Source of the DNA: Planctomycetota bacterium
GTDB lineage: Bacteria; Planctomycetota; Planctomycetia; Planctomycetales; Planctomycetaceae
NCBI GenBank assembly: GCA_018242525.1
Contig: JAFEBS010000017.1
Span: forward strand, 306,623-370,622
DNA: 64,000 bases
Direction of reading: 5' to 3'
Below are positions 9,149 through 18,190 of the stretch, one piece after another. Under the pieces are notes generated by a model, which made no database searches, was not told the DNA's origin, and was given only the letters and a program-made list of their open reading frames with translations. Made by a program: the position numbers and the translations under genes. Positions within the stretch are counted from its first letter, which is position 1. The number at the start of each line of letters is the position of its first letter.

Positions 9149-10297
9149 GTGGTTGCCTCAAACTGGGTCCGATCGGTGCTTGCCACAATTCCTGTTCGTC
9201 GCGTCCCCTGGTCGATCGTGCTGTGCATGATCGCGCTGATTGCGCTGGGGCTATCCGGCATCCGGCGGGCGGACACCCTGGATGAGCGTCCTGATCTGTT
9301 CTCGAAACAAGTAACGTGGGTGTTGCTCGCAGTGCCGGCGTTGATTGCGGCGCTGTGTGTCCCGTACCGCCATTGGAAGCCGGTCAGCTATTTCCTGTTC
9401 AGCCTCTCGTTGCCGCTGCTGATCCTGGTGCTGTTCATGCCCCGCCGAAATGGGGCGCGCTGTTGGATTCCACTGGGTTTTTTCGACATGCAGCCGTCCG
9501 AAATCGTCAAATTGACGTTTATCCTGGCATTGGCCCAGTACCTGATGTACCGCGACAATCATCGCAGGCTGATTGGACTGTGTGCTCCGTTCCTGTTCAC
9601 CGCCCTGCCCCTGGTTCTGATTCTGATCGAACCGGATTTGGGCACGGCGATGTTGTTCGTACCGGTACTGTTTGCCATGTTGTTTGCCGCCGGTGCCCGC
9701 CCCCGGCACCTGGCATGCGTGGTGATGCTGGGGATTGTGTTGAGTCCGTTGTTCTGGACGAAAATGAGTGCCGAGCAGAAGTCTCGCGTGGTGGCCTTGT
9801 TCACCCAGGTGGACGGAGGACCGAATCCCAACGGCGACCGTTGGCACCAGCATCAGTCCAAGCTGGTGATTTCACTGGGGGGAATCTGGGGGAGTGAAGT
9901 CTCCGGCCAGAGGCTGGATGATGATGCGTATCGGCTGGAGGCGGCTCAGCAGGACTTTGTGTTCTGCATGGTGGCCGAACGTTGGGGGTGGGTGGGTGGT
10001 GCTTTGACGCTGGCCATCTATCTGATTTTGTACGGCCGCGGCCTGATGATTGCCGCGGCGACCCGCGAGCCGTTCGGTCGACTGATCGCAGTTGGAATCG
10101 TGGCGTTACTGGCCACGCAGACTGTGATCAATACGGCGATGACCGTGGGCTTGCTGCCTGTCGTGGGAATTACGCTGCCGTTGATGAGCTACGGCGGTTC
10201 CAGCCTGGTGATGACCGCGATCGCGCTGGGCCTGTTGATGAACGTGGGGATGCGGCCCGGCTATGAACTGACGCCGGATCCATTTCGGTTCCAGTAA
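9149..10297 (+). CDS. rodA: RodA/FtsW/SpoVE-family peptidoglycan glycosyltransferase
   Basis: This is a polytopic membrane protein of the SEDS family, which polymerises lipid II into glycan strands with a partner class B PBP. At 382 residues it has about ten hydrophobic segments. Recognisable family blocks include WIPLGFFDMQPSEIVKL, LIEPDLGTAMLF, the loop GDRWHQHQSKLVISLGG, AAQQDFVFCMVAERWG and the C-terminal LPLMSYGGSSLV. These match RodA better than FtsW by impression. No PBP2, MreB or MreC gene is adjacent, which is unusual for rodA, and peptidoglycan synthesis in planctomycetes is partly atypical. The start codon is GTG. Confidence 0.85.
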   Translation: MVASNWVRSVLATIPVRRVPWSIVLCMIALIALGLSGIRRADTLDERPDLFSKQVTWVLLAVPALIAALCVPYRHWKPVSYFLFSLSLPLLILVLFMPRRNGARCWIPLGFFDMQPSEIVKLTFILALAQYLMYRDNHRRLIGLCAPFLFTALPLVLILIEPDLGTAMLFVPVLFAMLFAAGARPRHLACVVMLGIVLSPLFWTKMSAEQKSRVVALFTQVDGGPNPNGDRWHQHQSKLVISLGGIWGSEVSGQRLDDDAYRLEAAQQDFVFCMVAERWGWVGGALTLAIYLILYGRGLMIAAATREPFGRLIAVGIVALLATQTVINTAMTVGLLPVVGITLPLMSYGGSSLVMTAIALGLLMNVGMRPGYELTPDPFRFQ

Positions 10298-10400
10298 TTC
10301 CGTCCGCGTTGCCCGCAGGTGGTCCCAGCGGTTAAGCTACGGGTCGCCCTTGGGCCAGAACGCAAATTGCCGCTGAATTATTGACCCCGCAGGACCGAAT

Positions 10401-11648
10401 ATGTCGGCCGAAATCATCGCCGTGGGAACGGAACTGACCTCCGGCGCGAAACTGGATACGAACAGCCAATGGTTGAGCCTGGAGCTGGCCGAGGCGGGGA
10501 TCCCGGTTCGAGCCCACTGTACAATCTGGGACGATCTGGACGAAATGGTGGCCGCAATTCGGACCGCCGCAGATCGTAGCGACGTCGTGTTGATTACGGG
10601 TGGCCTGGGCCCCACGCTTGACGATCTGACGCGTGAAGCACTGGCAAAGGTGTCCGGCAAGGAATTGGTGATGCATCCGCCATCGCTGGAGCACATCAAG
10701 ACCATGTTCGCCCGCCGCAACCGGCCCATGCCCGAGCGAAATGTCACCCAGGCGATGTTTCCGGCAGGAGCCGAACCATTGCCAAATCCTCGAGGTACGG
10801 CTCCCGGCATCTGGATGACTCTGGAGCGTGAGGATGGTCGGCAATGCCGGATTGCAGCGATGCCGGGCGTGCCGAGCGAGATGAAGCAGATGTACCGTCA
10901 GCAGGTGGTCCCCCGGCTGGATGGCGGCGGGAAAGTGATCCGCCGCGCGCGGATCAATTGCTTTGGCGTCGGCGAATCGCAGGCGGAAGAAATGCTGGGT
11001 GAACTGACGGCCCGTGGCCGGGACCCGGACGTGGGAATCACCGTTCACGAAGCGACGATCACGCTGCGAATCACCGCCGAGGGTCTGAGTGCCGAAGAAT
11101 GTCGTGATAAGATCGAGAAAACTCGAAATGCGATCATCAATCGGATGGGATCCTATGTGTTCGGTTCGGAGGACGAAGAGCTGGAGCACTCGGTGGTCCG
11201 GTTGCTCAACCAGCGCCGGGCGTCGCTGTCGACGGCGGAATCGGGAACCGGCGGGTTGTTGTCATACCGATTGACCGGCGTTTCAGGTTTCGACACCTGT
11301 TACAAGGGAGGAGTCGTCGCCCCCACGCATGCGGCGAAGCGTGACATGTTGTCCGTCGATCCCTTGTTGCTGCGCAGCTATGGTGACATCAGTTCCGAAG
11401 CGGCGGAAGCCATGGCGAAGGGGTGCCGCCACAAGTTCAGTACCAACTTCGCCCTGGCGATCACAGAATGGTCCGACTTCAAGGCGGATGATCCATTCGC
11501 GGCGGTTCCCGCCAGTTTCGTCGCGCTGGCCGGTCCGAAGGTGGTACAAGTTGAAAAGGTGCAGCATTTCGGCGATCCCGAAATCGCCAAGAGTCGCACC
11601 GCCAAAACCGCGATGAACCTGTTGCGGTTGCATCTGATCGGCGGTTAA
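10401..11648 (+). CDS. cinA: CinA-family protein (nicotinamide-nucleotide amidase type)
   Basis: This has the two-domain CinA architecture in 415 residues. The N-terminal MoCF/COG1058 domain opens with AEIIAVGTELTSG and contains VLITGGLGPTLDDLTREALA and AAMPGVPSEMKQMY. The C-terminal CinA domain begins near residue 265 with SLSTAESGTGGLLSYRLT and includes the YKGGVVAPTHAAKRDML region. Known family members hydrolyse NMN and/or ADP-ribose compounds in pyridine nucleotide salvage. The usual C-terminal AESCTGG signature reads AESGTGG, and the end of the domain is divergent (AITEWSDFKADDP), so amidase activity may be altered. The start is ATG 10401. Confidence 0.85.
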   Translation: MSAEIIAVGTELTSGAKLDTNSQWLSLELAEAGIPVRAHCTIWDDLDEMVAAIRTAADRSDVVLITGGLGPTLDDLTREALAKVSGKELVMHPPSLEHIKTMFARRNRPMPERNVTQAMFPAGAEPLPNPRGTAPGIWMTLEREDGRQCRIAAMPGVPSEMKQMYRQQVVPRLDGGGKVIRRARINCFGVGESQAEEMLGELTARGRDPDVGITVHEATITLRITAEGLSAEECRDKIEKTRNAIINRMGSYVFGSEDEELEHSVVRLLNQRRASLSTAESGTGGLLSYRLTGVSGFDTCYKGGVVAPTHAAKRDMLSVDPLLLRSYGDISSEAAEAMAKGCRHKFSTNFALAITEWSDFKADDPFAAVPASFVALAGPKVVQVEKVQHFGDPEIAKSRTAKTAMNLLRLHLIGG

Positions 11649-11669
11649 TTGCATTCCTTGCCCGGCAAT

Positions 11670-12078
11670 CTACGGATTGCGCCAATTGACAATCTTCAGC
11701 CCTGGCACCCAGGCAAAGTGAACAGTGTTGCCCGTCACCAACACGCGTCCGTGGTGCAGGGCCAGGCAGCAATCATCAAGTCCGCGTCTATTGGAGCCAG
11801 ACCTTGGCTCCTTCCGGTCACCCACAAATCCGCCGCTCGGTCCAAGATCTCGTCGAGGACCGGCAGGACCAGTGTGTTCTGGCAGATGTCTGGCAGCGGG
11901 CCAGTTGGGAGATCGCGTTCTTCTCCTTCAATCCGCGGAGCACTTCGTAACGGGAACTGGAAGAAATGGCGAACTGCCCATGCTGTGCGAGGTAGTCGGC
12001 CGCGTGCCTGATGGCATTCGCATTCTTTTGCTTAAGAACCTCGTTCAGAATGTCTGTGTCGAGCAGGGAAGCGTCCAT
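11670..12078 (-). pseudogene. vapC-like PIN-domain toxin, two frameshifts
   Basis: The ATG at 12078 opens a PIN domain (LLDTDILNEVLKQKN, YEVLRGLKEKN). The frame is lost near base 11895. The next frame continues the homology (NTLVLPVLDEILDRAADLW, then GLAPIDADLMIAA), and a second shift near 11765 leads to LALHHGRVLVTGNT and VPGLKIVNWRNP with a stop at 11670-11672. Each break is explained by loss of one base. The acidic residues expected for a VapC ribonuclease (DTD, E in YEVLRG, DADLMIAA) are all encoded but split over three frames. The start lies three bases after the stop of the presumed antitoxin gene. Either the toxin is inactivated or there are two sequencing errors. Confidence 0.8.
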
Positions 12079-12081
12079 GAG

Positions 12082-12360
12082 TCACTCGGAAGGTCGGCTC
12101 AAGTCAGCCCGCTGAAGGATCGTCTGTTCCATCGTAGCGATTTCGTCATCAGAGAGCCCCTCGTAGACATTGCACCAGCCAGGCAGTGCCGCAGTGCCAT
12201 TGACTTTTGGGGAATCTGGAGCGGTACCAACAGGAACCTGCAGATTGACGATGTTGATCACGAGTTGCTGGTTTTCACTCAGAGAACGACCCAGCACATG
12301 TTCCAGCGACTGCCGGTCATGCACGTCGATCTCGCCAACATTGCGGATTACGGTTTCCAT
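12082..12360 (-). CDS. putative antitoxin paired with vapC-like toxin
   Basis: This is a small 92-residue protein encoded directly upstream of the broken vapC, with a three-base gap. The N-terminal part may be the dimerisation and DNA-binding region, and the C-terminal YEGLSDDEIATMEQTI segment followed by a basic/acidic tail is the type that wraps around PIN toxins. I infer the antitoxin role from gene order and size. I cannot assign a fold such as AbrB, RHH or MetJ with certainty. If intact it may remain as an orphan antitoxin, since its toxin partner is frameshifted. Confidence 0.6.
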   Translation of the reverse strand: METVIRNVGEIDVHDRQSLEHVLGRSLSENQQLVINIVNLQVPVGTAPDSPKVNGTAALPGWCNVYEGLSDDEIATMEQTILQRADLSRPSE

Positions 12361-12543
12361 ACCCGTAGTTTAACCCGTTCAGGGAGCGCCAGGCAATGTG
12401 AATCGGGCGGGGTGGCATGGTGGGGAGTGCAAGACGCACTTTGCGCGTCCGTTGTAATCGGATAGAGGTATTGTGAAGTGCGCCGGCGGGGTTGTCGGCG
12501 GTAAGTTGAATCATGCTTGTGATTTCTGGAATGGAGGCCACGG

Positions 12544-12831
12544 ATGGCATTCAGGAAAGCTACGGTCAGTCCCGAGGTGCAGGAACGATTGGAGAAGGTG
12601 GCGGCGGAACTCCGAGTGCTGTTGTATGGTGAGGACGGGTTTCCAGAATGGGGAACGAAGTTTCGAGAAATCGAAGCGGAAGGAATGTCGGTTGGGTTGG
12701 AACTGGCACGGCTGGTCATGGAACAATCTGTCAGCGAGCAGGCCAAAGTGATCCCACAAGCGTCGCTTTCAGTTGAGGAAGATCTTGTGCTGGTCACGGG
12801 GGCCGAGGAAACGCCTCTGGAGACGGTCTGA
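12544..12831 (+). pseudogene. N-terminal transposase remnant (ISKra4-like)
   Basis: A 95-residue ORF begins MAFRKATVSPEVQERLEKV and contains LLYGEDGFPEWGTKFREIE and GLELARLVMEQ. This resembles the N-terminal segment of ISKra4-type transposases common in planctomycetes, as I remember them. The catalytic DDE region is absent: the frame ends at ETPLETV, exactly where the GGTCTGACCCC repeat begins. I interpret it as a truncated transposase whose downstream part was lost or replaced at the repeat. A stand-alone small protein remains possible. Confidence 0.5.
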
Positions 12832-12851
12832 CCCCTTTTACCACGGACTGA
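12830..12851. repeat. second copy of GACCCCTT-CCACGG repeat
   Basis: These 22 bases match 5012-5033 with three mismatches (conserved GACCCCTT, then CCACGG, then CTGA). The copy abuts the end of the transposase remnant and precedes the DUF58 gene's stop. Confidence 0.6.
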
Positions 12852-12859
12852 TAGGACGG

Positions 12860-13768
12860 CTAATGCCGCGTTGCCTTGTGCATACGGCGAGAGAGAAACT
12901 CGTGCAGGGCGACTTCCAGGGGCTGGTCGGTTCTCAGCAGTACGTAGTCCATGTGCAGATCACGGGCACCGCCGCGAATGGTTCTCAGGAAGGACTCGAA
13001 TTCACGCTGGTATGCGGCCTTCAGGGATCGAGGTTCTGTGTGCTGGTCGCCCATCCCTTCCAGGCCTTTGAACAAGGTGGGGTCGATGAACGGGAAATCC
13101 TGTTCCGCCGGATCGATCACGTGCAACAGGACGACATCATGGCGACGATGACGGAAATGCTTTAACCCCAGCAGCAGTGAGGCCGGATCGTCGAACAGAT
13201 CGCTCAAGATCACCACCAGCCCGCGACGTTTGATCCGTTCCGCCAGATCGTGCAGGATCGGGCCAATCGAGGTTTCGCCACGAGGCTGAGTTTCATCCAG
13301 CATGTGACACAGTTGCCTCAATTGAGCGGGCGTGCTGGCAGGTCGCAGCACGTGTCCGACCGCCGAATCAAACGTGGCCAGCCCGACGGCATCCTGCTGA
13401 TGAATGATCAGATAGCCAAGCGCGGCCGCAACATGCTGCGCATATTCAAACTTGGAAAACGGGACCTTGTCGGATCGGTAGGACATGGATTCGCTGCTGT
13501 CCACCAGCAGGTGACAGGCGAAATTGGTTTCCTCGTCATACTGCTTCAGGTAGATCCGGTCGCTCTTGCCGAAGACTTTCCAGTCGACATACCGCAGATC
13601 ATCCCCGGCAACATATTCGCGATGCTCGGCAAATTCGACGGAAAACCCGTGATACGGCGACTTGTGCAATCCGGAAACATAGCCCTCCACAATCAGCCGG
13701 GCCTTCAGTTCCAGGCCCTTGAGCTTGTTCAGTGTTTGTGGATCGAGCAGCGTTTTGAGCGGGTCCAT
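12860..13768 (-). CDS. DUF58 domain protein with VWA-like fold
   Basis: This is a cytosolic DUF58 protein of 302 residues. The hallmark segment EFAEHREYVAGDDLRYVDW is at about residues 45-63. A MIDAS-like DSSES (Asp90, Ser92, Ser94) follows and suggests metal-ion-dependent protein binding in a VWA-like domain. Family members are usually encoded beside MoxR AAA+ ATPases and act in envelope or metal-cofactor assembly. No MoxR gene is in this window, but VWA proteins and a second, membrane-anchored DUF58 protein (21604) are nearby. Unlike that one, it has no transmembrane helices. The start ATG 13768 is unambiguous. Confidence 0.85.
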   Translation of the reverse strand: MDPLKTLLDPQTLNKLKGLELKARLIVEGYVSGLHKSPYHGFSVEFAEHREYVAGDDLRYVDWKVFGKSDRIYLKQYDEETNFACHLLVDSSESMSYRSDKVPFSKFEYAQHVAAALGYLIIHQQDAVGLATFDSAVGHVLRPASTPAQLRQLCHMLDETQPRGETSIGPILHDLAERIKRRGLVVILSDLFDDPASLLLGLKHFRHRRHDVVLLHVIDPAEQDFPFIDPTLFKGLEGMGDQHTEPRSLKAAYQREFESFLRTIRGGARDLHMDYVLLRTDQPLEVALHEFLSRRMHKATRH

Positions 13769-13798
13769 GGATGCCAGCCAGTCGAAGTTCGGGGTCTG

Positions 13799-14383
13799 TC
13801 AGATTCCGCGTCCCTTGACGAGTCCGCTCAGTTGTTTGAATTCAGCCGCTTCCGCCGTTTCGGCCCATTCAAACAAGACCCCTTCGGCCGTGACCAGGGT
13901 GGCACCGCTGTAGGCCATCCGTTCGATGGCAGTCCGCTGGTCGATCTCGCGTCGCGAGGCGACCGCATCGACCACCACGTAGACCTGGTATCCGCATGAA
14001 AGTAGATTGAGGACCGTCTGCAGAATACAGACATGAGTTTCCATCCCCGCGACGACGATCTGAAAACGGTCGTCGTCGGCGTCGGCGGCCAAGGGCCAGC
14101 CGAGAGCCTCGACCGCGCTGAATCGCTTTTTGGCCGGTCGGTCGGCACAGAATGGCTGCAAGGTGGCGACCGTGGCACCCAACCCCTGGGGATACTGCTC
14201 GGTGATGGAGGTCGGAATCCCCAGCAATTGGGCACCTTCCGCCAGAAAGTGGCACGAGCGGATCAGCCGACTCCGAGTCTCCTCGGTCAGCGTGGGGACA
14301 AGTTTGTCCTGCACGTCCACGATCAGTAAACGACTGGCCGCACGGTGCAGCAATTCCGGGCTGCGAAGAGACTCTGTCGACAT
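13799..14383 (-). CDS. isochorismatase-like cysteine hydrolase
   Basis: This is a cysteine hydrolase of the isochorismatase superfamily, about 194 residues from the ATG at 14383. The triad candidates are Asp23 (LLIVDVQ), Lys85/86 (AKKRFSA) and Cys119 in GMETHVCILQT, which also carries the non-proline cis-peptide motif of the family. The pattern (nuclease-like YcaC/ribonuclease-named subgroup) is clear, but the substrate, probably an amide or nicotinamide-like compound, is unknown. The open frame reaches 14464, and the later ATG is preferred because it opens the first core strand. It lies 30 bases upstream of the DUF58 gene and may be co-transcribed. Confidence 0.8.
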   Translation of the reverse strand: MSTESLRSPELLHRAASRLLIVDVQDKLVPTLTEETRSRLIRSCHFLAEGAQLLGIPTSITEQYPQGLGATVATLQPFCADRPAKKRFSAVEALGWPLAADADDDRFQIVVAGMETHVCILQTVLNLLSCGYQVYVVVDAVASRREIDQRTAIERMAYSGATLVTAEGVLFEWAETAEAAEFKQLSGLVKGRGI

Positions 14384-14590
14384 CGAATCATCCTGCTCAA
14401 CGAACACAATTCTAACGACACCCAGAAGTAACGATCCGAAGTGGATTTGTCGACAGTGGACCACGAACCGACGATGCAGCCGAGTAGCCGCCGCGGGCCG
14501 CGGTGACGGTTCCGCCCCCAGGGAAGAGTGTTCACCACGGAGTCACGGGGATCACGGAGAGGGCCGCGAAGCCGAGTCTGGCCCCGATTG

Positions 14591-15427
14591 TTACTCAGGG
14601 AGCTTCCTTAGCAGTTGTCGGGCGCGGCTTTTCCAGCGGCCGGAGCGACGGGCGATGGCGGCCGGGCTGCCGTTGATGTCGTGCATCAAAGCCTGCAGGT
14701 GTTTGCGGGCTCCTTGAGTCTTCCCCTGGTCCGCGTACAGGGTGGCCAGCAGGTAGACCGCTTCGGGGTTCCGCCAGTTCTGAATGTGTTGCTCAAAATG
14801 CTCCGTGGCGGCGGACACATCACCCAGTTGCAGGACGGACTTGCCGTAGGCGAGTGAAACATCTCCAAACTTGTATTTCGGATCCTTGTCGAGGATTTGC
14901 CGTGTCCATCGGCGGACATCTGCGGGGCGCTTCTGCAGTGCCGCGACCTGAGCGGCGCCCCACAAGGCGGGCAGGTTTTGAGGCTCCTTGGCCAGGGCGC
15001 GGTCATAGGCACTGGCCGCCTGATCCAACTGACCCACGTCACGCAGTGCATCACCCCACAGGATGAATTGATGAGGATTGCCGATCTGGACGGCTGCCGT
15101 TTCGAGCCGCGACAGTTCGCGTCCACGCGTCCACCGACGCAGAAAACCGGGGACTTGATGGTCGGACGCGGGGAGATACCGGACGACAAAATAAACAATC
15201 GGGCCGACGCCCGGCACGATAATCATCACCCACAGCCAGAAAAAGCGGTCTGGTTCGGATCGCAGGCAGTGCACGAGCATCCAAAACCAGAAGCCTGTAT
15301 AGACCAGCCATAGCAGACTCATACCGCCGCCAACCAGTTCGTCAAACACCGGGTTCCCGCGATAAGGGGAGAGTTGCGCCAGGATTCCCAGCGATTCGAT
15401 GCTTGCCAACGGAGCCAGCCAGGTCAT
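14591..15427 (-). CDS. membrane-anchored TPR protein
   Basis: This is a 278-residue protein with two N-terminal hydrophobic helices (GMSLLWLVYTGFWFWMLVHC and FFWLWVMIIVPGVGPIVYFV), the second resembling a phospholipase D-type membrane anchor (PLDc_N-like, with PGVGPIVYF). About five tetratricopeptide-like repeats follow, for example GQLDQAASAYDRALAKEPQN and GDVSAATEHFEQHI. It is probably a scaffold at the inner membrane. The C-terminus is basic (RRSGRWKSRARQLLRKLPE). It lies in a same-strand run of TPR and VWA genes, which suggests a shared assembly. Confidence 0.75.
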   Translation of the reverse strand: MTWLAPLASIESLGILAQLSPYRGNPVFDELVGGGMSLLWLVYTGFWFWMLVHCLRSEPDRFFWLWVMIIVPGVGPIVYFVVRYLPASDHQVPGFLRRWTRGRELSRLETAAVQIGNPHQFILWGDALRDVGQLDQAASAYDRALAKEPQNLPALWGAAQVAALQKRPADVRRWTRQILDKDPKYKFGDVSLAYGKSVLQLGDVSAATEHFEQHIQNWRNPEAVYLLATLYADQGKTQGARKHLQALMHDINGSPAAIARRSGRWKSRARQLLRKLPE

Positions 15428-15556
15428 GGCAGTTTTCCCGCAAATGCTGGACGAATGTTTCCGAAGGCGGGTGCCTCCTCAGGTTCCGCCGAACCGACGC
15501 AGAATGATTCTGAGGATGTATCGAAGTGAAGATCGGTTCGGCAACTGCGTCACAGC

Positions 15557-16073
15557 TTACTCGACAGCGGACAGTTCCAACAAATGTCGGAAGGCCGGAT
15601 CGTTTCGGAGCGAATCAAAATCGGTCTCGCCGGGGATCAGCTTTGCCAGGCTGCAATCCATCCGCAGCGCCCGTCCCAGCCACGAAAGTGCCTGCTCCAG
15701 GTTGCGATCCAGCGCGTAGTAACAGGCCAGATTGTACAGGACGACCGAGACATCCGGATGGTGCTGGTAGGCCTGACGCATGGATTCGATCGACCGATCC
15801 AGGCGGTCAATCCACTTGTAGCACCAGGCCATTCCCATGAGTGCATCCAGACTCTCGGGCTCCAATTCCAGCGCCTGTTGAAAGCACACCAGAGCCTGAT
15901 CGTGTTCGAGCTTAGCGCGCATCCCCGCGCAAGAGCAGGCATTTGTACGCGGAATGACCAGGGTCAGAAACCTGCTTCAGGGCCTGCAGGGCATGATCGG
16001 GCATTCCCAGCGACAGGTAGCCTTCGGCCGCCAGCAACTGTTTCTGCCTTCTTTTCTCGGTGTTGAAGGGCAT
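15557..16073 (-). pseudogene. small TPR protein split by one frameshift
   Basis: Two overlapping frames together encode one TPR protein. The first starts at ATG 16073 (MPFNTEKRRQKQLLAAEGYL) and ends in LLLRGDAR with a TAA at 15912-15914. The second opens with ATG 15922 (MRAKLEHDQALVCFQQALEL) and runs to 15557. Helix periodicity flows across the join if a base is inserted in the GCGCGC tract near 15913-15920 (GDA-LR-AKLEHDQAL). Alternatives are translational coupling of two proteins (ATGCGCGCTAA overlap) or programmed frameshifting. The gene sits 68 bases downstream of the VWA gene at 16142 on the same strand. Confidence 0.65.
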
Positions 16074-16141
16074 GAATTCAATTCCGCCGAGCGGGCATCG
16101 CAGTTTGTCACCCTGACACAGGGTTGGATGAAGGAAAGATC

Positions 16142-18019
16142 CTACTGCTTGGGGAGCTTGATGTCCTTGTTGTCGTAACGGGGATCCCAGTAGGACTCGA
16201 CGAACTTCATACCAAACCCGTGCGAGGCTTCCCATTGAGCACGCCGCGCCCAGGGAGTGCGCGGGTGGCTGTTCATGACCGCGGTGAATTCCGCCTTGGC
16301 CTGCTCATTCTGCTTCTTCAACTCCGCCAGATCCACGTTGGTGGCCCGCACCTGTTCTTTGTCGGGTTCCAAAAGTTCCTGCACGCGGTGAATGTCCCAG
16401 TAGTTTTTCTTGGGGTCTTTGACGGTCGGCTTGTTCTTCTGGTGGGCATCCAGCGACAGCAACAACTGGAACAAGCGGACGCGGTAGGCCAGGCATTGAG
16501 CGTGCATCAGATCATAGTTGGCGCGCCAGCGTTCGGACGGTTCCCGGTCGCGGAGCTTCTTGACGGAATCCAGCACCTTGACCGCTTCGTTCAACAGGCC
16601 CATCGCACGCAGGGCTCGATCAAATGTCACCTTGCCCTGGGTCGCGAACTGGGCAAAATCCAGGCTGTATCGATGTTCCTGCATGTTCAACTGCTTGTCG
16701 AGATGCGGATTCAGCGTCACGATGACACGCCACTGGGCATCCCGGAACTTGCTCGAATCCCGTTCTTTGGCGTACGACATTCGCGAACTGAGATCGGGCA
16801 GGTATTCCTTCATGTCCAGCAATTCGAATTTGCGATCTTCCAGCGATCCGGCTCCGGCCAGATTGTCCTCCTTGCCGGGCAACATGAAGAAGATCCCCCC
16901 GGTCTGCTTGGCAATGCGGACCTGCTCGTACGGACCAAACCCACTCGAAAACACGTCCCAGCGACCGTGCAATCCATCGAACTGCAGGCATTCTGGAAAC
17001 GGTGTTTCCGGACCGCGATTGATCTGCAGCCAGTGCGTCAACTTGAATTGAGGATCCACCCACCGAATCCGCGCGTACGGATAACCGAAGACCGAGTAAT
17101 GTCCGAGCACATAGACTGGACTATCGGCACTCTTGCAGCGCTGAATCGTTTCCTCCACATGCTCGCCATCGTCACCGGATTCATCGGTGACGACAATCAC
17201 CACCAGTTTGCGCTTGGCCCGGATGGCACCGGCACCGTACTTCTGGAGTGCCGCGTTGATGGCGCCGCAGGTGTTCTCCAAGCCGCTTTCGTCGACCTTG
17301 ATTTTGTCGATCGCCGCCTTGATGTCTTCGACATTCGCGGTCGGCTTGAGCGTGTGCTCGTTGATGCCCTTGCCAAAACTCATCACGGTGGTGAGCAGGA
17401 TTTCGTCGGAAGCCTTGAGCTTGGAGTCCGTTTTCTGAACCAGTCCCAGTTCCTCATAGACCTTGTGGAACCGCTCGCGAATTTCTTTCTGATCGTCGGT
17501 CATGCTCTCAGATTCGTCAAACAGCCAGACGACATGCACCTTGGATTCGCGCATCAGGCGCACCAGTTCCTGAGTCATCTGGCCCAGGGCTGCTCCATAC
17601 CCTTCGACCACTCGGCCCACGTCACCCGTTACCTGGCCGGTCCCCAGGTCCGTGCTGATGATGTTCAGTCCCGGAACCGTCATGGCTCCGATATTGACCT
17701 TCACATCGGGTTCGCGCAAGCTGGGGGCGTCGTCCACTTTTTGAGTGGCCACCACAGGCCCGGCAGTCCCTCCGGTGCCGGTCATTCCCGCCGCCGTGGA
17801 ACCCGCCACGTAATTGACCACCTCTGCCGCGACGGTGGATTGTTCGACTTCCTGAGTGAACTCCTCGTGCACGCGTTCCTCGTCAAAGACCGTGTCCAGC
17901 ACCATCTGGAGGTTGTCCAGTGGTCCTTTGAACACGATCAGCGACAGCGCAATCAACAGCACCACGTGTATGCCGAGGGAAATGCCCAGTCCAAGAGTAG
18001 CATCGCGATTGATCTTCAT
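16142..18019 (-). CDS. membrane-anchored VWA-domain protein (copy 2)
   Basis: This 625-residue protein has one N-terminal membrane helix (about residues 9-30), a Gly/Thr/Val-rich linker, and a von Willebrand A domain starting near 160. The MIDAS motif is VVWLFDESESM (Asp168, Ser170, Ser172), supporting divalent-metal-dependent adhesion. A VTDESGDD block near 285 is another conserved VWA element. The C-terminal half is long and probably helical. It is clearly a paralogue of the next gene upstream (18191-20104): same anchor, same VVWLFD motif, same GYG segment after the domain. The two are separated by an intrinsic terminator, so they are probably expressed independently. The role is unknown and may be a structural envelope complex. 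Confidence 0.8.
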   Translation of the reverse strand: MKINRDATLGLGISLGIHVVLLIALSLIVFKGPLDNLQMVLDTVFDEERVHEEFTQEVEQSTVAAEVVNYVAGSTAAGMTGTGGTAGPVVATQKVDDAPSLREPDVKVNIGAMTVPGLNIISTDLGTGQVTGDVGRVVEGYGAALGQMTQELVRLMRESKVHVVWLFDESESMTDDQKEIRERFHKVYEELGLVQKTDSKLKASDEILLTTVMSFGKGINEHTLKPTANVEDIKAAIDKIKVDESGLENTCGAINAALQKYGAGAIRAKRKLVVIVVTDESGDDGEHVEETIQRCKSADSPVYVLGHYSVFGYPYARIRWVDPQFKLTHWLQINRGPETPFPECLQFDGLHGRWDVFSSGFGPYEQVRIAKQTGGIFFMLPGKEDNLAGAGSLEDRKFELLDMKEYLPDLSSRMSYAKERDSSKFRDAQWRVIVTLNPHLDKQLNMQEHRYSLDFAQFATQGKVTFDRALRAMGLLNEAVKVLDSVKKLRDREPSERWRANYDLMHAQCLAYRVRLFQLLLSLDAHQKNKPTVKDPKKNYWDIHRVQELLEPDKEQVRATNVDLAELKKQNEQAKAEFTAVMNSHPRTPWARRAQWEASHGFGMKFVESYWDPRYDNKDIKLPKQ

Positions 18020-18093
18020 GGGTCACCGATCGCCGAAGAACTGAGTCCGATGAAGCGGACCAATGATGGAAAAAACGGCAACAGGATGTTACG

Positions 18094-18125
18094 AAAAACC
18101 CCTTGCGAGATCCTCCTGCAAGGGG
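18094..18125 (-). terminator. intrinsic terminator after VWA gene
   Basis: On the minus strand CCCCTTGC pairs with GCAAGGGG around an 11-base loop, followed immediately by TTTTTCG. This lies 66 bases past the stop of the 18191-20104 gene. Confidence 0.75.
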
Positions 18126-18190
18126 CCACGAACATCACATGAAACTGCAACTTTCGGATGGGCGAAGATCCGTCCTCGTCCGCTGGCTGT

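Noticed and set aside
10401..11648. CinA as a competence operon with recA
   Set aside because: No recA or competence gene is adjacent, and the family is known for pyridine-nucleotide salvage, so I did not infer a competence role.
16124..18142. 672-residue plus-strand open frame
   Set aside because: It is the antisense of the VWA gene, which has clear motifs. The plus-strand product is a shadow produced by GC-rich codon bias.
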